NCBI GenBank assembly: GCA_951813325.1
Contig: OX638350.1
Span: 3,515,954 to 3,579,953 of the forward strand
Direction of reading: 5' to 3'
Origin: an uncultured Acidimicrobiales bacterium
Lineage (GTDB): Bacteria > Actinomycetota > Acidimicrobiia > Acidimicrobiales > Bin134
Length of the DNA stretch: 64,000 nucleotides
In this document: one piece after another, positions 1-8,553 of the stretch
Layout of the letters: every line of letters begins with the position of its first letter
Numbering within the stretch: position 1 is the first letter of the stretch
The notes under the pieces: generated by a model
The model's input: the letters and a program-made list of their open reading frames with translations, nothing else
Databases searched by the model: none
Told to the model about the DNA's origin: nothing
Program-made: the position numbers and the translations under genes

Positions 1-38
1 AGTTCAACCCTGTCCGGCGGTCGCAGTACCTTGGCCAT
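1..38 (-). CDS. Possible 5' end of a gene running off the left edge
   Basis: On the minus strand an ATG at 38 is preceded by AGGA seven bases upstream and opens a frame beginning MAKVLRPPDRVE that leaves the window. Twelve residues are too few to identify a family. The good ribosome-binding site is the main support. It would be divergent from the molybdoenzyme gene, with an AT-rich stretch between them. Confidence 0.3.
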   Translation of the reverse strand, partial: MAKVLRPPDRVE

Positions 39-169
39 GGCATCATCCTAAGGCTCGTTTAAAGCACTTAACTGCTAAATTTACATGAATTAGGATAAAT
101 TAGTACTTCACTGGTGTGGTTTGTCGACCAACTCCGTTGATTGTTGGCGGTGCAACTACCATTCGCGTT
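39..169. promoter_or_regulatory. AT-rich divergent intergenic region
   Basis: Positions 60 to 110 are strikingly AT-rich (runs such as taaatttacatgaattagg) in an otherwise GC-rich sequence. The stretch sits between a possible minus-strand start at 38 and the plus-strand start at 170. It probably holds the promoter of the molybdoenzyme operon, but I cannot assign -35 and -10 boxes with confidence. Confidence 0.3.
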
Positions 170-2380
170 ATGAGCGTGAAGACCCATCTGAGGACCTGTC
201 CGCTGTGTGAGGCCATGTGCGGTCTCGTGATCAAGACCGAGGGGGAGAAGGTGGTGCCCCCCGTTCGCGCCGACCGCGACGACGTGTGGAGCCAGGGCTT
301 CATCTGCCCCAAGGGCACCGCTCTGGGCCATCTGCACGAGGACCCCGACCGGGTGCGGGTGCCGCTGGTGAAAGACGCCCACGGCCGGTTCCAGGAGGCC
401 ACCTGGGAGGAGGCCTACGCCCGGTGCGAGGAGCTGCTCCACGGCGTGCGCGATGCCCACGGGCCAGAGGCCATGACCTACTACATCGGCAACCCCGCGG
501 CCCACAACTTCTCCATCAGCCGCTACACCGGCCATTTGGTCATGCAGTCGGGCGTGCAGATGGGCTATTCGGCGGGCACCGTCGACCAGTGGCCCAAGAA
601 CGTGTCGTCGCTGTGCATGTACGGCAACTCCTGGACGTTCCCCACTCCCGACATCATGCGCACCCAGTACCTGGTGGTCATGGGGGCCAACCCCCACGCC
701 TCGCAGGGCAGCCTTTTGGCCTGCCCCGACGTGTTGGGCGAGATGGACAAGATCCGCGAGCGGGGCGGCACGTGCGTGGTGGTGGACCCCCGCCGCACCG
801 GCACCTGCGACCACGCCGACGAGTGGGTGCCCATCGTGCCCGGCACCGACGCCGCCTTCCTCTTGGCTCTATGCCACGTGCTGTTCGACGAGGATCTGGT
901 GGATCTGGGCACCATGGCCCACCACGTGAACGGCCTCGACGAGGTGCGCGCCCTGGTGGCCGACTGGACGCCGGAAACGGTGGCTGAGACCACCCAGATT
1001 CCGCCCGACACCATCCGCCGGCTGGCCCGGGAGATCGCCGCCGCACAGAGCGCCAGCGTGTACGGCCGCATCGGGCTGTGCAACCAGGAGTTCGGCACGC
1101 TGGCCTCGTGGCTCATCGACGTGGTGAACCTGCTCACCGCCAACTTCGACGTCCCCGGCGGGATGATGTTCGCCAACCCCGTCGCGCCGTCCATGATCAC
1201 CCTCAACTTCGAAGCGCCCAAAGAGCCCGAGTTCGGCCGCTGGCACAGCCGGGTGCGGGGCGCCCCCGAGGTGCTGGGCCAGGTGCCGGTGTCGTGTTTG
1301 TCGGAGGAGATCATGACCCCCGGCGAAGGGCAGATAAAGGCCCTGGTGGTGGTGTGCGGCAACCCGGTGATCAGCTCGCCCGAGGCCGGCCGCCTCGATG
1401 AGGCGCTGCCCATGCTCGACGCCATGATCTGCATCGACAACTACGTGAACGAGACCACCCGCCATGCCGATGTGATTCTGCCCGGGCTGTCCCCGCTGGA
1501 GCAGCCCCACTGGGACGAGATGATCTGGTCGTGGGCCGCCCGCACCGCGGGCAACTGGTCGGACCGGATCTTCGAGTTCGGCGACCGCCCCGACGAGTGG
1601 GAGGTGCTCGTGCGGGTGGGCGCGCTTATGGGCGGCCAGTCCAACGACGAGATCGACGAGCGCGCCATCGACGACGGGCTCTTCTCCGGGCTCTGCATGT
1701 TCTTCGGCCTCGATCCTGCCCATGTCCTGTCGCACTACGACCAGGGCGGCCCCGAGCGGATGACCGACTTCATGATCCGGGTGGGCCACCTCGGCGACCG
1801 CTACGGCGAGAACCCCGACGGGCTGACCTTGCAGCACTTCAAGGACAACCCCCACGGCCTCGACTTCGGTCCGATGGTGCCCCGGGTGCCGGAGATACTC
1901 CACACCCCGTCGGGCAAGATCGAGATGGCCCCGCCCTACATCACCGCCGATGTGGGTCGGCTGCACCGCCGCCTGGGCCGAGATGACGGCATGGTGCTGG
2001 TGAGCCGCCGCCACGTGCGGTCCAACAACTCCTGGATGCACAACGTGAAGGTGCTGGTGAAGGGCAAGGACCGCTGCACGCTGATCGTGCATCCCGATGA
2101 TGCCGACGGCATCGGCCTGGCCGACGGGTCGGTGGCCCGGGTCAGCACCGAGATCGGCAGCGTCGAGGTGCCGGTTGAGGTGAGCGACGAGATGATGCCC
2201 GGCGTGGTGTCGCTGCCCCACGGCTGGGGCCACGGCCTCGACGGGGTGCAGCTCTCGGTGGCCAAGGAGTTCGCCGGGGTCAACAACAACCTGCTGGCGC
2301 CGGGAGAACTGGTGGACGAGATCTCCGGCAACGCCATCGTGAACGGCATCAAGGTGGAGGTCGTCCCCGTCCCCGCCTGA
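170..2380 (+). CDS. Molybdopterin-dependent oxidoreductase, catalytic subunit
   Basis: A 736-residue protein of the formate dehydrogenase/nitrate reductase superfamily (bis-MGD molybdenum enzymes). The N-terminus carries a 4Fe-4S motif with Cys10, Cys13, Cys17 and Cys46 (CPLCEAMC, then FICPKG). The molybdopterin-binding body follows and the C-terminal dinucleotide-binding domain starts near residue 610 (VSRRHVRSNNSWMHN). I chose ATG 170 rather than the in-frame ATG 116 because the family starts a few residues before the first cysteine. No twin-arginine signal is visible, so it is probably cytoplasmic. I could not identify the residue that ligates molybdenum, and no electron-transfer subunit lies nearby, so the substrate is unknown. 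The next gene begins 36 bases downstream. Confidence 0.85.
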   Translation: MSVKTHLRTCPLCEAMCGLVIKTEGEKVVPPVRADRDDVWSQGFICPKGTALGHLHEDPDRVRVPLVKDAHGRFQEATWEEAYARCEELLHGVRDAHGPEAMTYYIGNPAAHNFSISRYTGHLVMQSGVQMGYSAGTVDQWPKNVSSLCMYGNSWTFPTPDIMRTQYLVVMGANPHASQGSLLACPDVLGEMDKIRERGGTCVVVDPRRTGTCDHADEWVPIVPGTDAAFLLALCHVLFDEDLVDLGTMAHHVNGLDEVRALVADWTPETVAETTQIPPDTIRRLAREIAAAQSASVYGRIGLCNQEFGTLASWLIDVVNLLTANFDVPGGMMFANPVAPSMITLNFEAPKEPEFGRWHSRVRGAPEVLGQVPVSCLSEEIMTPGEGQIKALVVVCGNPVISSPEAGRLDEALPMLDAMICIDNYVNETTRHADVILPGLSPLEQPHWDEMIWSWAARTAGNWSDRIFEFGDRPDEWEVLVRVGALMGGQSNDEIDERAIDDGLFSGLCMFFGLDPAHVLSHYDQGGPERMTDFMIRVGHLGDRYGENPDGLTLQHFKDNPHGLDFGPMVPRVPEILHTPSGKIEMAPPYITADVGRLHRRLGRDDGMVLVSRRHVRSNNSWMHNVKVLVKGKDRCTLIVHPDDADGIGLADGSVARVSTEIGSVEVPVEVSDEMMPGVVSLPHGWGHGLDGVQLSVAKEFAGVNNNLLAPGELVDEISGNAIVNGIKVEVVPVPA

Positions 2381-2416
2381 CGATCCGGCGGCTGTGGTGG
2401 GTATTCTCGGGCTTCT

Positions 2417-3505
2417 ATGGCTATTCCCCAAGACCGCGACATCGAGGCCCTCAAGGCCTCGCTGTCGGAGTGGATGAACACCCGGCCGGGGGTGTCGGGC
2501 GCCGAGGTGACCGAGCTGGTCAATCCCGAGGCTTCCGGGTTCAGCAACGAGACCCTGGTGTGCGACGCCCTCTACACCCTCGATGGCCAGACCCGCGACT
2601 CGGGCATCGTGGTCCGCAAGCGACCCACCGACTACGCCATCTTCCCGGCTTATGACATGAGCGTGCAGTACCGGTCGATGCAGAACATGGCCGCCTGCGG
2701 CACGGTGCCCGTACCGGAGATCCTGTGGGTGGAGGACACCGGCGGTGTGCTGGGGGAGCCGTTCTTCATCATGGAGCGGCTGCACGGCCGGGTGCCCGCC
2801 GACAACCCCCCGTTCTTCTCGGAGGGCTGGGTGTTCGAGGCTGCCCCCGCCCAGCAGGCCGTGCTGTACAACTCGTCGGTGGACGCGCTGGCCGCGGTGG
2901 CCGGCACCGACTGGCAAGCCGCCGGGTTCGACTTCTTGAAGCGTCCCGAGTACGGCGGCCCGGGGTTCGCCCAGCAGCTCGGCTATCAGCGCTTCTACGC
3001 CGACTGGGCCGCCGAGGACCGGCCCAAGCCGCTGATCGACGCCGCTTTGGACTGGTTCGACGCCAACGACCCCAGCGGGTCGATGCCCACCGAGTTGAAC
3101 TGGGGCGATGCCCGGCCCAGCAACCTGATGTACGGCGACGACTTCAAGGTGATGGCCGTGTTCGACTGGGAGATGGCCGACCTGGGGCCCGGCGAGGTCG
3201 ATCTGGGCTGGTTCTTGTACATGAACCGGTTCTTGAGCGAGGGCGCCGGCATCGACTGGCTGCCCGGCTTCGCCGACCGAGAGGGCACCATCGCCCGCTG
3301 GGAGCAGGCCATGGGCCGCAAGGCCGAGCATGTGGACTACTTCGAGGCCTGGGGGTGCCTGCGCTTTTGCATTATCCTGGTGGCCATCGTGAACATGCAG
3401 GTGAAGTACGGCGCATTCGATGCCGAGTTCGGCGCCCAATACGAGCAGAACAACCCCTCCACCCAGATGCTGGCCCAGTACCTGGGCCTGCCCGACCCCG
3501 AGTGA
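2417..3505 (+). CDS. Phosphotransferase family protein (APH/choline kinase fold)
   Basis: A 362-residue kinase-like protein. The catalytic loop is NWGDARPSNLM, with Asp231 and Asn236 in the Brenner-type motif (Trp-Gly replaces the usual His-Gly), and the metal-binding Asp250 follows in FDWEMADLGP. An N-terminal lobe of about 100 residues precedes it. Related proteins in actinobacteria and mitochondria are often encoded beside acyl-CoA dehydrogenases and may act on small hydroxylated or acyl substrates. No substrate can be read from this sequence. It lies in tandem with the NTF2-like gene (7-base gap) and is probably co-transcribed with it. Confidence 0.8.
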   Translation: MAIPQDRDIEALKASLSEWMNTRPGVSGAEVTELVNPEASGFSNETLVCDALYTLDGQTRDSGIVVRKRPTDYAIFPAYDMSVQYRSMQNMAACGTVPVPEILWVEDTGGVLGEPFFIMERLHGRVPADNPPFFSEGWVFEAAPAQQAVLYNSSVDALAAVAGTDWQAAGFDFLKRPEYGGPGFAQQLGYQRFYADWAAEDRPKPLIDAALDWFDANDPSGSMPTELNWGDARPSNLMYGDDFKVMAVFDWEMADLGPGEVDLGWFLYMNRFLSEGAGIDWLPGFADREGTIARWEQAMGRKAEHVDYFEAWGCLRFCIILVAIVNMQVKYGAFDAEFGAQYEQNNPSTQMLAQYLGLPDPE

Positions 3506-3512
3506 GACAGCC

Positions 3513-3941
3513 ATGAGCGATGCCGACAACCGAGCCCTGGCCGAAGCGCTGTTCGCCGCCCTGGAGCGCATGGACTGGCCCGCGGTGGCCGAGCTGTTCG
3601 CCGAGGACGGCGTGTACCAGGACATGCCCTTCGAAACCGACTCCGGCGGCACCGTCGGCCACGCCGGCATCATCGGCAAGCTGGAGATGGGCCTGAGCAC
3701 CCTCGACCGCTTCGAGCTGGGCGTGACCGACATCTGGGTGAGCGGCGACAACGTTGTGGTGGAGCGGGTGGAGATCTGGCACCACCCCGACGGCACCGCG
3801 GCCAGCCTCCCCGTGCTGTGCCGCTTGCAGGTCCGCGACGGCAAGATCGCCCACTGGCGCGAATACTGGGACTACAACTACCTCATCGCCCAACAGCCCG
3901 ACACCTGGCTCCCCCAATCCCCCCGCCCCCGCTGGGACTGA
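3513..3941 (+). CDS. NTF2-like/SnoaL-fold protein
   Basis: A 142-residue protein with the cone-shaped NTF2-like fold pattern: an N-terminal helix pair (ADNRALAEALFAALERMDW), then AELFAEDGVYQDMPF, and strands ending in KIAHWREYWDYN. Members are small-molecule isomerases, hydratases or ligand-binding proteins, and its reaction cannot be deduced. ATG 3513 follows the phosphotransferase stop closely, so the two probably form one operon. The last 61 bases of the gene belong to a 65-bp segment that occurs again at 5693-5757 beyond the hipBA module. Confidence 0.75.
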   Translation: MSDADNRALAEALFAALERMDWPAVAELFAEDGVYQDMPFETDSGGTVGHAGIIGKLEMGLSTLDRFELGVTDIWVSGDNVVVERVEIWHHPDGTAASLPVLCRLQVRDGKIAHWREYWDYNYLIAQQPDTWLPQSPRPRWD

Positions 3942-3945
3942 CCGC
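3881..3945 (+). repeat. Left copy of 65-bp direct repeat flanking hipBA
   Basis: This segment covers the last codons and stop of the NTF2-like gene. It matches 5693-5757 in 64 of 65 positions; the only difference is c versus g inside the cytosine run. The two copies bracket 1,747 bases that hold only the hipBA-like pair, the geometry expected of an insertion that duplicates its target or of a recombination attachment site. Confidence 0.9.
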
Positions 3946-4097
3946 TACCGGTATCTGTTCCATCTAGTTTCCACATCTGCACGGCATCACGTCGCCTATA
4001 CCTGATGTTCTGTGCTGTCCAAAGAAAGTTAGTATATTTCTGAAGTTCTTTGTCAGTGGTACAATATTCAGGAATCGGCGAAATAGAGGGGTGGGAG

Positions 4098-4388
4098 ATG
4101 AGGGAGCAGCACACTCTGGGGGTTTTGAACTGGGATCTGCGGACGCCGCCTCAGGTGTCTCGGGCGCTCAAAGAGAGAAGGAAGGAGCTGGGCATGACCC
4201 AAGAGGAGACCGCTCGACAAGCTGGCGTGTCGGTCCAGTGGCTCTCAGGGTTTGAGAACGGCAAGGGCAGCTGCGGAACGCACCGGATGATGCGCCTGGC
4301 TGGCGTGCTCGGCCTGTCGCTTGCCCTGCACGAGCGGCCACATACCGACATCGATCGGGTGTTCGAAAGCCTCAACGGCCCCGTGTGA
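4098..4388 (+). CDS. hipB: HipB-like antitoxin, XRE-family repressor
   Basis: A 96-residue helix-turn-helix protein: SRALKERRKELGMTQ, then EETARQAGVSVQWLSGFENG, the classic XRE-type motif. ATG 4098 is chosen over the in-frame ATG 4050 because GGGTGGGAG lies immediately upstream and the domain starts just after. It sits 9 bases before the hipA-like kinase gene, the standard antitoxin-then-toxin order. By analogy with HipB it should bind and neutralise the kinase and repress its own promoter. The upstream DNA (3946-4097) is AT-rich and likely carries that promoter. Confidence 0.85.
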   Translation: MREQHTLGVLNWDLRTPPQVSRALKERRKELGMTQEETARQAGVSVQWLSGFENGKGSCGTHRMMRLAGVLGLSLALHERPHTDIDRVFESLNGPV

Positions 4389-4397
4389 GCAGTTCGG

Positions 4398-5687
4398 ATG
4401 CCTGAGGATTCGCTGCTCGCCTTCATCGGCGACGACCTTGTTGGCCGCATCGACCGGCGCGGGTCAATGCTGCGCCTCTCCTATGACGGCGGTTATTCCT
4501 CCCGCCGCGATGCCTCGCCGCTTTCGCTTTCCCTTCCTCTGGAGGAGGGTGAGATCGAGGATCAACGCGTGGAGGGGTGGATGTCGGGATTGTTGCCCGG
4601 GAACCTCGACGTCCGAGAACGCTGGGCGGCCAAGTATCAGGCCGGTTCTGATTCCCCGTTCGATCTGTTGAGCACTCGAATCGGCTTGGACTGCCCCGGC
4701 GCGGTCCGATTCTGTCTGCCGGAGAATCTCGATGCCCTCGAAGAGCGCTACGGCGGCGTTGAGTGGCTGGATGACACCGGATTCGAGGATCTCGTCTTGG
4801 GGATGGTGAGGGAGCCTGCCCAATGGGTGCGCCCGACCGGGCACAGCGCCTTCAGCCTCGGAGGCGCCCAGGCCAAGACCGCGCTGCATCGGAGAGAGGG
4901 AAGATGGGGTGAGGCAATCGGAAGCGTGCCGACTACCCACATCCTCAAACCGTCGATGAGGGACCTGGACGATCAATCGGTCAACGAGCACCTCTGCTTG
5001 ACGGCGGCAAGATACTGCGGTTTTCCCGCGGTGCGCAGTGAGGTTGCAGTTGTTGCCGGCCATCCAGTCCTGGTTGTCCGCCGTTTTGACCGCCTGGATG
5101 TGGATGGCACCACCCGACGAATACACCAGGAGGATCTGCATCAGGCCTGCGGCGAGCCCGGCGTACCCATCTATCAGAACGACAGAGGGGAGGGCCACAG
5201 CCTGCGTCGCCTGGCCCGTCTCATTGCCAACCACTCCGATAATCGGGATGCCGATCTTCGGGTGTTCTTCGACGCCCAGGTGTTCAACTGGGTCATTTGC
5301 AATACCGATGGCCACTCCAAGAATTTCAGCTTGCTTCTCGCCGGTGGGAGGGTCCGCCTTGCTCCGCTTTATGACATCTGGTCGATGATGCCCTACGACC
5401 CCCACCACTATCGCTCCTATTCGCTGGCCATGTCGGCTCTGCTCGACCGGCGGATCCTCACTGCGGAGAGCAGACAAGCATGGGAGGCCACGGCCAAAGC
5501 GGTCGGACTGCCCGGGCCCGAGGGCCCCGACCGGGCAGCAGCCATCGCCGAGGCCGCTCCCGAGGCCATGCAGCAGGCGGCAGACGAACTCTCTCCCGAG
5601 CTGCGGGCGCTGCCTGTCGTGCAAAATCTCGTGTCCATGGCCGCACACCGCCGGGACCAATGCCTGGCCGGCTTGGCAAAGAGCTAG
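4398..5687 (+). CDS. hipA: HipA-like serine/threonine kinase toxin
   Basis: A 429-residue protein, close to the 440 residues of E. coli HipA. Kinase landmarks are all present: Ser153 in the flexible loop SLGGAQAK, Lys184 in HILKP, RRFDR, HQEDLHQA, the catalytic loop TDGHSKN (Asp304, Asn309) and Asp326 in APLYDIWS. HipA family kinases phosphorylate glutamyl-tRNA synthetase or related targets and cause growth arrest; the target here is unknown. It is intact, unlike the second hipA in this window (42922-43296). The gene ends 5 bases before the right copy of the flanking direct repeat. Confidence 0.9.
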   Translation: MPEDSLLAFIGDDLVGRIDRRGSMLRLSYDGGYSSRRDASPLSLSLPLEEGEIEDQRVEGWMSGLLPGNLDVRERWAAKYQAGSDSPFDLLSTRIGLDCPGAVRFCLPENLDALEERYGGVEWLDDTGFEDLVLGMVREPAQWVRPTGHSAFSLGGAQAKTALHRREGRWGEAIGSVPTTHILKPSMRDLDDQSVNEHLCLTAARYCGFPAVRSEVAVVAGHPVLVVRRFDRLDVDGTTRRIHQEDLHQACGEPGVPIYQNDRGEGHSLRRLARLIANHSDNRDADLRVFFDAQVFNWVICNTDGHSKNFSLLLAGGRVRLAPLYDIWSMMPYDPHHYRSYSLAMSALLDRRILTAESRQAWEATAKAVGLPGPEGPDRAAAIAEAAPEAMQQAADELSPELRALPVVQNLVSMAAHRRDQCLAGLAKS

Positions 5688-5692
5688 TCAAT

Positions 5693-5757
5693 CCTCATCG
5701 CCCAACAGCCCGACACCTGGCTCCCCCAATCCCGCCGCCCCCGCTGGGACTGACCGC
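5693..5757 (+). repeat. Right copy of 65-bp direct repeat flanking hipBA
   Basis: It duplicates the 3' end of the NTF2-like gene, including its stop codon, with one mismatch to 3881-3945. It is not part of any intact gene here. The minus-strand vapC remnant stops three bases beyond its right end. Confidence 0.9.
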
Positions 5758-5759
5758 GT

Positions 5760-5912
5760 TCAGGCCGGGCTCTGGATTGTCCAGCCCTGGTCGGCGGCCG
5801 CTCGGGAAAGTCGACGGCCATAGCAGATGAAATCGGCCAGGGAGTCTTCGAGAGACAGAGCGTTGGCCAGATGAATGGCATCGAGGGTTCGCAGAGAGTC
5901 CGGTTGGAGGGT
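5760..5912 (-). pseudogene. C-terminal remnant of a VapC-type PIN toxin
   Basis: Minus-strand reading gives LRTLDAIHLANALSLEDSL, then FICYGRRLSRAA and WTIQSPA before the stop at 5760-5762. This is the typical end of VapC ribonucleases, where the Asp of LDAIH is an active-site acid. The first two thirds of a PIN domain are missing: upstream sequence continues in frame without recognisable PIN motifs. I see no antitoxin nearby. The rest of the interval up to 6183 holds nothing I can assign. Confidence 0.55.
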
Positions 5913-6183
5913 GCCGAGCATCATGGGTGTCCAGGCTGCGGAGGTTGCGCCGAGATACGACCAGAGCCCTGCTTGGGATTCGACTGCAATCACGGTGATG
6001 CCGAGCAGCAGGACGATGTGGAACATCATTCGAGGTCGCCGATCGACCGCTAGGGTCAGGAACGAGGCAACCAAAGCGGCCAGGTTGGGCGGTTGTTCTG
6101 TGAGCTATAGCTTGGCGGTCTCAACGAGAGATTGATTTCAATCACTTTGCACGGAATTCTCAGCAATTGCTATGTCAATTCCA

Positions 6184-7638
6184 TCACTCGAAGCGGGCCC
6201 CCAGTTGCTTGAGGATTTGGGCGGTGTGGACTGACGCCATGCGGCCTGGTTCGCCGGGGGCCACCAGCATCCCGGCGTCGTCGAAGGCGTAGTCGAACTC
6301 GATGCCCACAGTGAACGAGCGGGCCGCGATCAGCTTCATGCTCCGGTAGCGCTCCAGGGTGTCGGTGCCCGGCGTGATCCGCACCGGCGCCTCGTACACC
6401 TCCTCCGACGGCGGCCGCTGCACGAACTTGAGCATCGACCCCTCGTCCAGGGGGTACACCTGGTGGCGGTGGGCGGCCTGCTCCCAGGCGTCGATCAGCT
6501 CCTGGCGCCGCTCGGGCTCGGCCTCCGACAAGTCGTTGGTCTCGGTGGGGTCGACGGCCAGGTTGTACACCTCCCACTCGTGGTCGCCGAACGGGGTCAT
6601 CGGCAGGTGCAGCGTGACCGCCTCCCACCCCTGGCGGTAGTACCCCCGATGGCCGATCTGCTCGTAGTACTGCTCGGTGTGGTGCTCGGGGGCCCCGGCA
6701 TCCGCCGAACGTGGGGGCGAAGCTGGCCCCGGCCAGCGGCCCCTTGAGCGGCTGGCCGTTGCGCTCGGCGGGGGCGTTCAGCCCGACGATGTCCAAAACG
6801 GTGGGCAGCACGTCGGTGATGTGCAGGTACTGGCGGCGGAACCCGCCGGGGTCGGAGATCCGCTCGGGCCACGACGAGATCATGGCCACCTGGTGGCCCC
6901 CGGCATGGGTGTTGCACTTGTACAGCCGGAAGGGGGTGTTGCCGGCCATGGCCCAGCCCCGGGGGTAGTGGGCCAGGGTCTGGGGCCCGCCCAGCAGGTC
7001 GAGGCGGGCGTGGTCGTCGTCGATGCCGCCCTGGGTCGGCGACAGCACCTCGAAGTACTGCGAGCAGCCGGTGTCCTCGCCCTGCCGGGACGCCCCATTG
7101 TCGGAGGTGAACAGCACCAGCGTGTTGGCCCACTCGCCCAGCTCCTCGAGGGCGGCCCGCAGCCGTCCGAAGTTCTGGTCGACGTTGTCCACCATGGCGG
7201 CGAACACCTCCATGTACCGGGCGAACACCTCCTTTTGGGTGGTGGACAGCTCGTCCCACGGGGCGACGTCGTTGCGCTTTTCGGTGTTGCGGGGCGGCAG
7301 CGGGACGCTCTCGTCGATGATGCCCAACTCGATCTGGCGGCGGTAGCGGTGCTCGCGGATCTCGTCCCAGCCGGCGTCATAGGCCCCCCGGTACTTGGCG
7401 ATGTCGTCGGCTTTGGCCTGGAGCGAGGCGTGGACCGCCCCATGCGACAGGTACAACAAGAACGGCTGGTCGGGCCGGGCCGCCTTCTGCTCGCGCACCA
7501 TGGAGATGGCCTCATCGGTGATGTCGTCGGTGAAGTAGTAGTCGTCGGGGTACTGGTCGGTGCGCACCACGCTGTTGTCGCGGATCAGCCGGCCCATCCC
7601 TGGTAGGGCTCAGGCCCGCTTGCCGTCACGTCGCTCAT
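6184..7638 (-). pseudogene. Arylsulfatase pseudogene lacking its formylglycine region
   Basis: The start is clear: ATG 7638 follows GGGAGGG and encodes MSDVTASGPEPYQG. The frame then breaks near 7600 and resumes at RLIRDNSVV, TDQYPDDYYFTDD, skipping roughly 150 residues that in this sulfatase family contain the C-x-P-S/T-R motif converted to the catalytic formylglycine. Downstream motifs survive (LFTSDNG, NTHAGGHQ). A second single-base shift near 6705 separates the body from the C-terminal part (WEVYNLAVDPTETNDLS). Two lesions plus loss of the catalytic cysteine make activity very unlikely. It heads a minus-strand catabolic cluster. Confidence 0.85.
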
Positions 7639-7666
7639 CGGACCCTCCCCGTCGGCGGTCGCAGTG

Positions 7667-8533
7667 TCAGTCGTCCATCTTGAACACCCGCAGGGCGTTC
7701 TCCCGCAAGAACTTGGGCCACACGTGGTCGCGGAACGCCACGTTGGCCATGTCGGTGAAGATGCGCTCCAGGGTGAGCCCGGCGGGGAAGTACCCGGCGT
7801 ACATCACTTTGTCGGCCCCCCGGGTGTTGGCGTAGTCGATGATGGCCGTGGGGTAGTGCTTGGGGGCGAACGCCGAGGGCATGTAGTAGAGGTTGGGCCA
7901 CTTCAACATGAGCTTCATGGCCAGCTTCTCCCATGGCTCGGCCCCGTGGCGCATTACCAGGCGCAGCTCGGGGAAGTCGTAGCACACCTGGTCGAAGTGC
8001 TCGACGTGCTGTACCGCGCTGGGGAACCGGGGCCCGGCGACACCGGCGTTGGCGATCACCGCGATGTCGAGCTCGATGGCGGTGGCGTACAGCGGGTACA
8101 TGAGCGGGTCGGACACCCCCACCTGAGGGATGAGGCCGGAGGGGAACACGCTGACCGCTTTGATGTCGTGCTCGGCCTTTTTGGCCTTGAGGAACCGGAT
8201 GGTGCCCATCGCGTCGTTGGGGTCCACCTCGGTCACGAAGTGCACCCGGCCGGGGTAGCGCCGCTTGGCCTCGATGGACGTCTCCGAAAGCCCGAAGAGC
8301 CCCTTGTCGATCCCCCAGCGTTCCATCTCCGAGAAGGTGTGCTCGATGGGGTCGGAGTCGTCTTGGGCCTCGTCGGGGATGTCCTTGAACATGTACTCCG
8401 CGGGCATTGCGAACTCTTCGCTCGACTGGCGGTCTTTCAGCCCGGCTTGGAGGTTGGCGTACACCTGCTTCTTGTCGGCGAACGGGAACCCGATCATCAG
8501 GTCCACCACCCCGATCCCCTCTGGCACTGCCAT
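7667..8533 (-). CDS. Amidohydrolase family 2 (ACMSD-like) protein
   Basis: A 288-residue TIM-barrel amidohydrolase-related protein. Conserved blocks include GVVDLMIGFPF near the start, FPSGLIPQVGVSDPLMYP, VMRHGAEPWEKL and YANTRGADKVMYAGYFP near the end. The family covers decarboxylases and C-C hydrolases acting on cyclic or aromatic acids. The usual N-terminal HxH metal pair is not visible, so the metal site may differ or the reaction may be unusual. ATG 8533 is preceded by GGAAAGAG. It is a paralogue of the product of 10060-10941 and shares its C-terminal end (FLRENALRVF). Confidence 0.75.
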   Translation of the reverse strand: MAVPEGIGVVDLMIGFPFADKKQVYANLQAGLKDRQSSEEFAMPAEYMFKDIPDEAQDDSDPIEHTFSEMERWGIDKGLFGLSETSIEAKRRYPGRVHFVTEVDPNDAMGTIRFLKAKKAEHDIKAVSVFPSGLIPQVGVSDPLMYPLYATAIELDIAVIANAGVAGPRFPSAVQHVEHFDQVCYDFPELRLVMRHGAEPWEKLAMKLMLKWPNLYYMPSAFAPKHYPTAIIDYANTRGADKVMYAGYFPAGLTLERIFTDMANVAFRDHVWPKFLRENALRVFKMDD

Positions 8534-8553
8534 GTCGTGCTCTCTTTCCTGCC

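Noticed and set aside
869..3844. A 991-codon open frame on the minus strand
   Set aside because: It is antisense to the molybdoenzyme, phosphotransferase and NTF2-like genes, is full of Gly, Ala, His and Val without motifs, and reflects GC-rich codon bias on the opposite strand.
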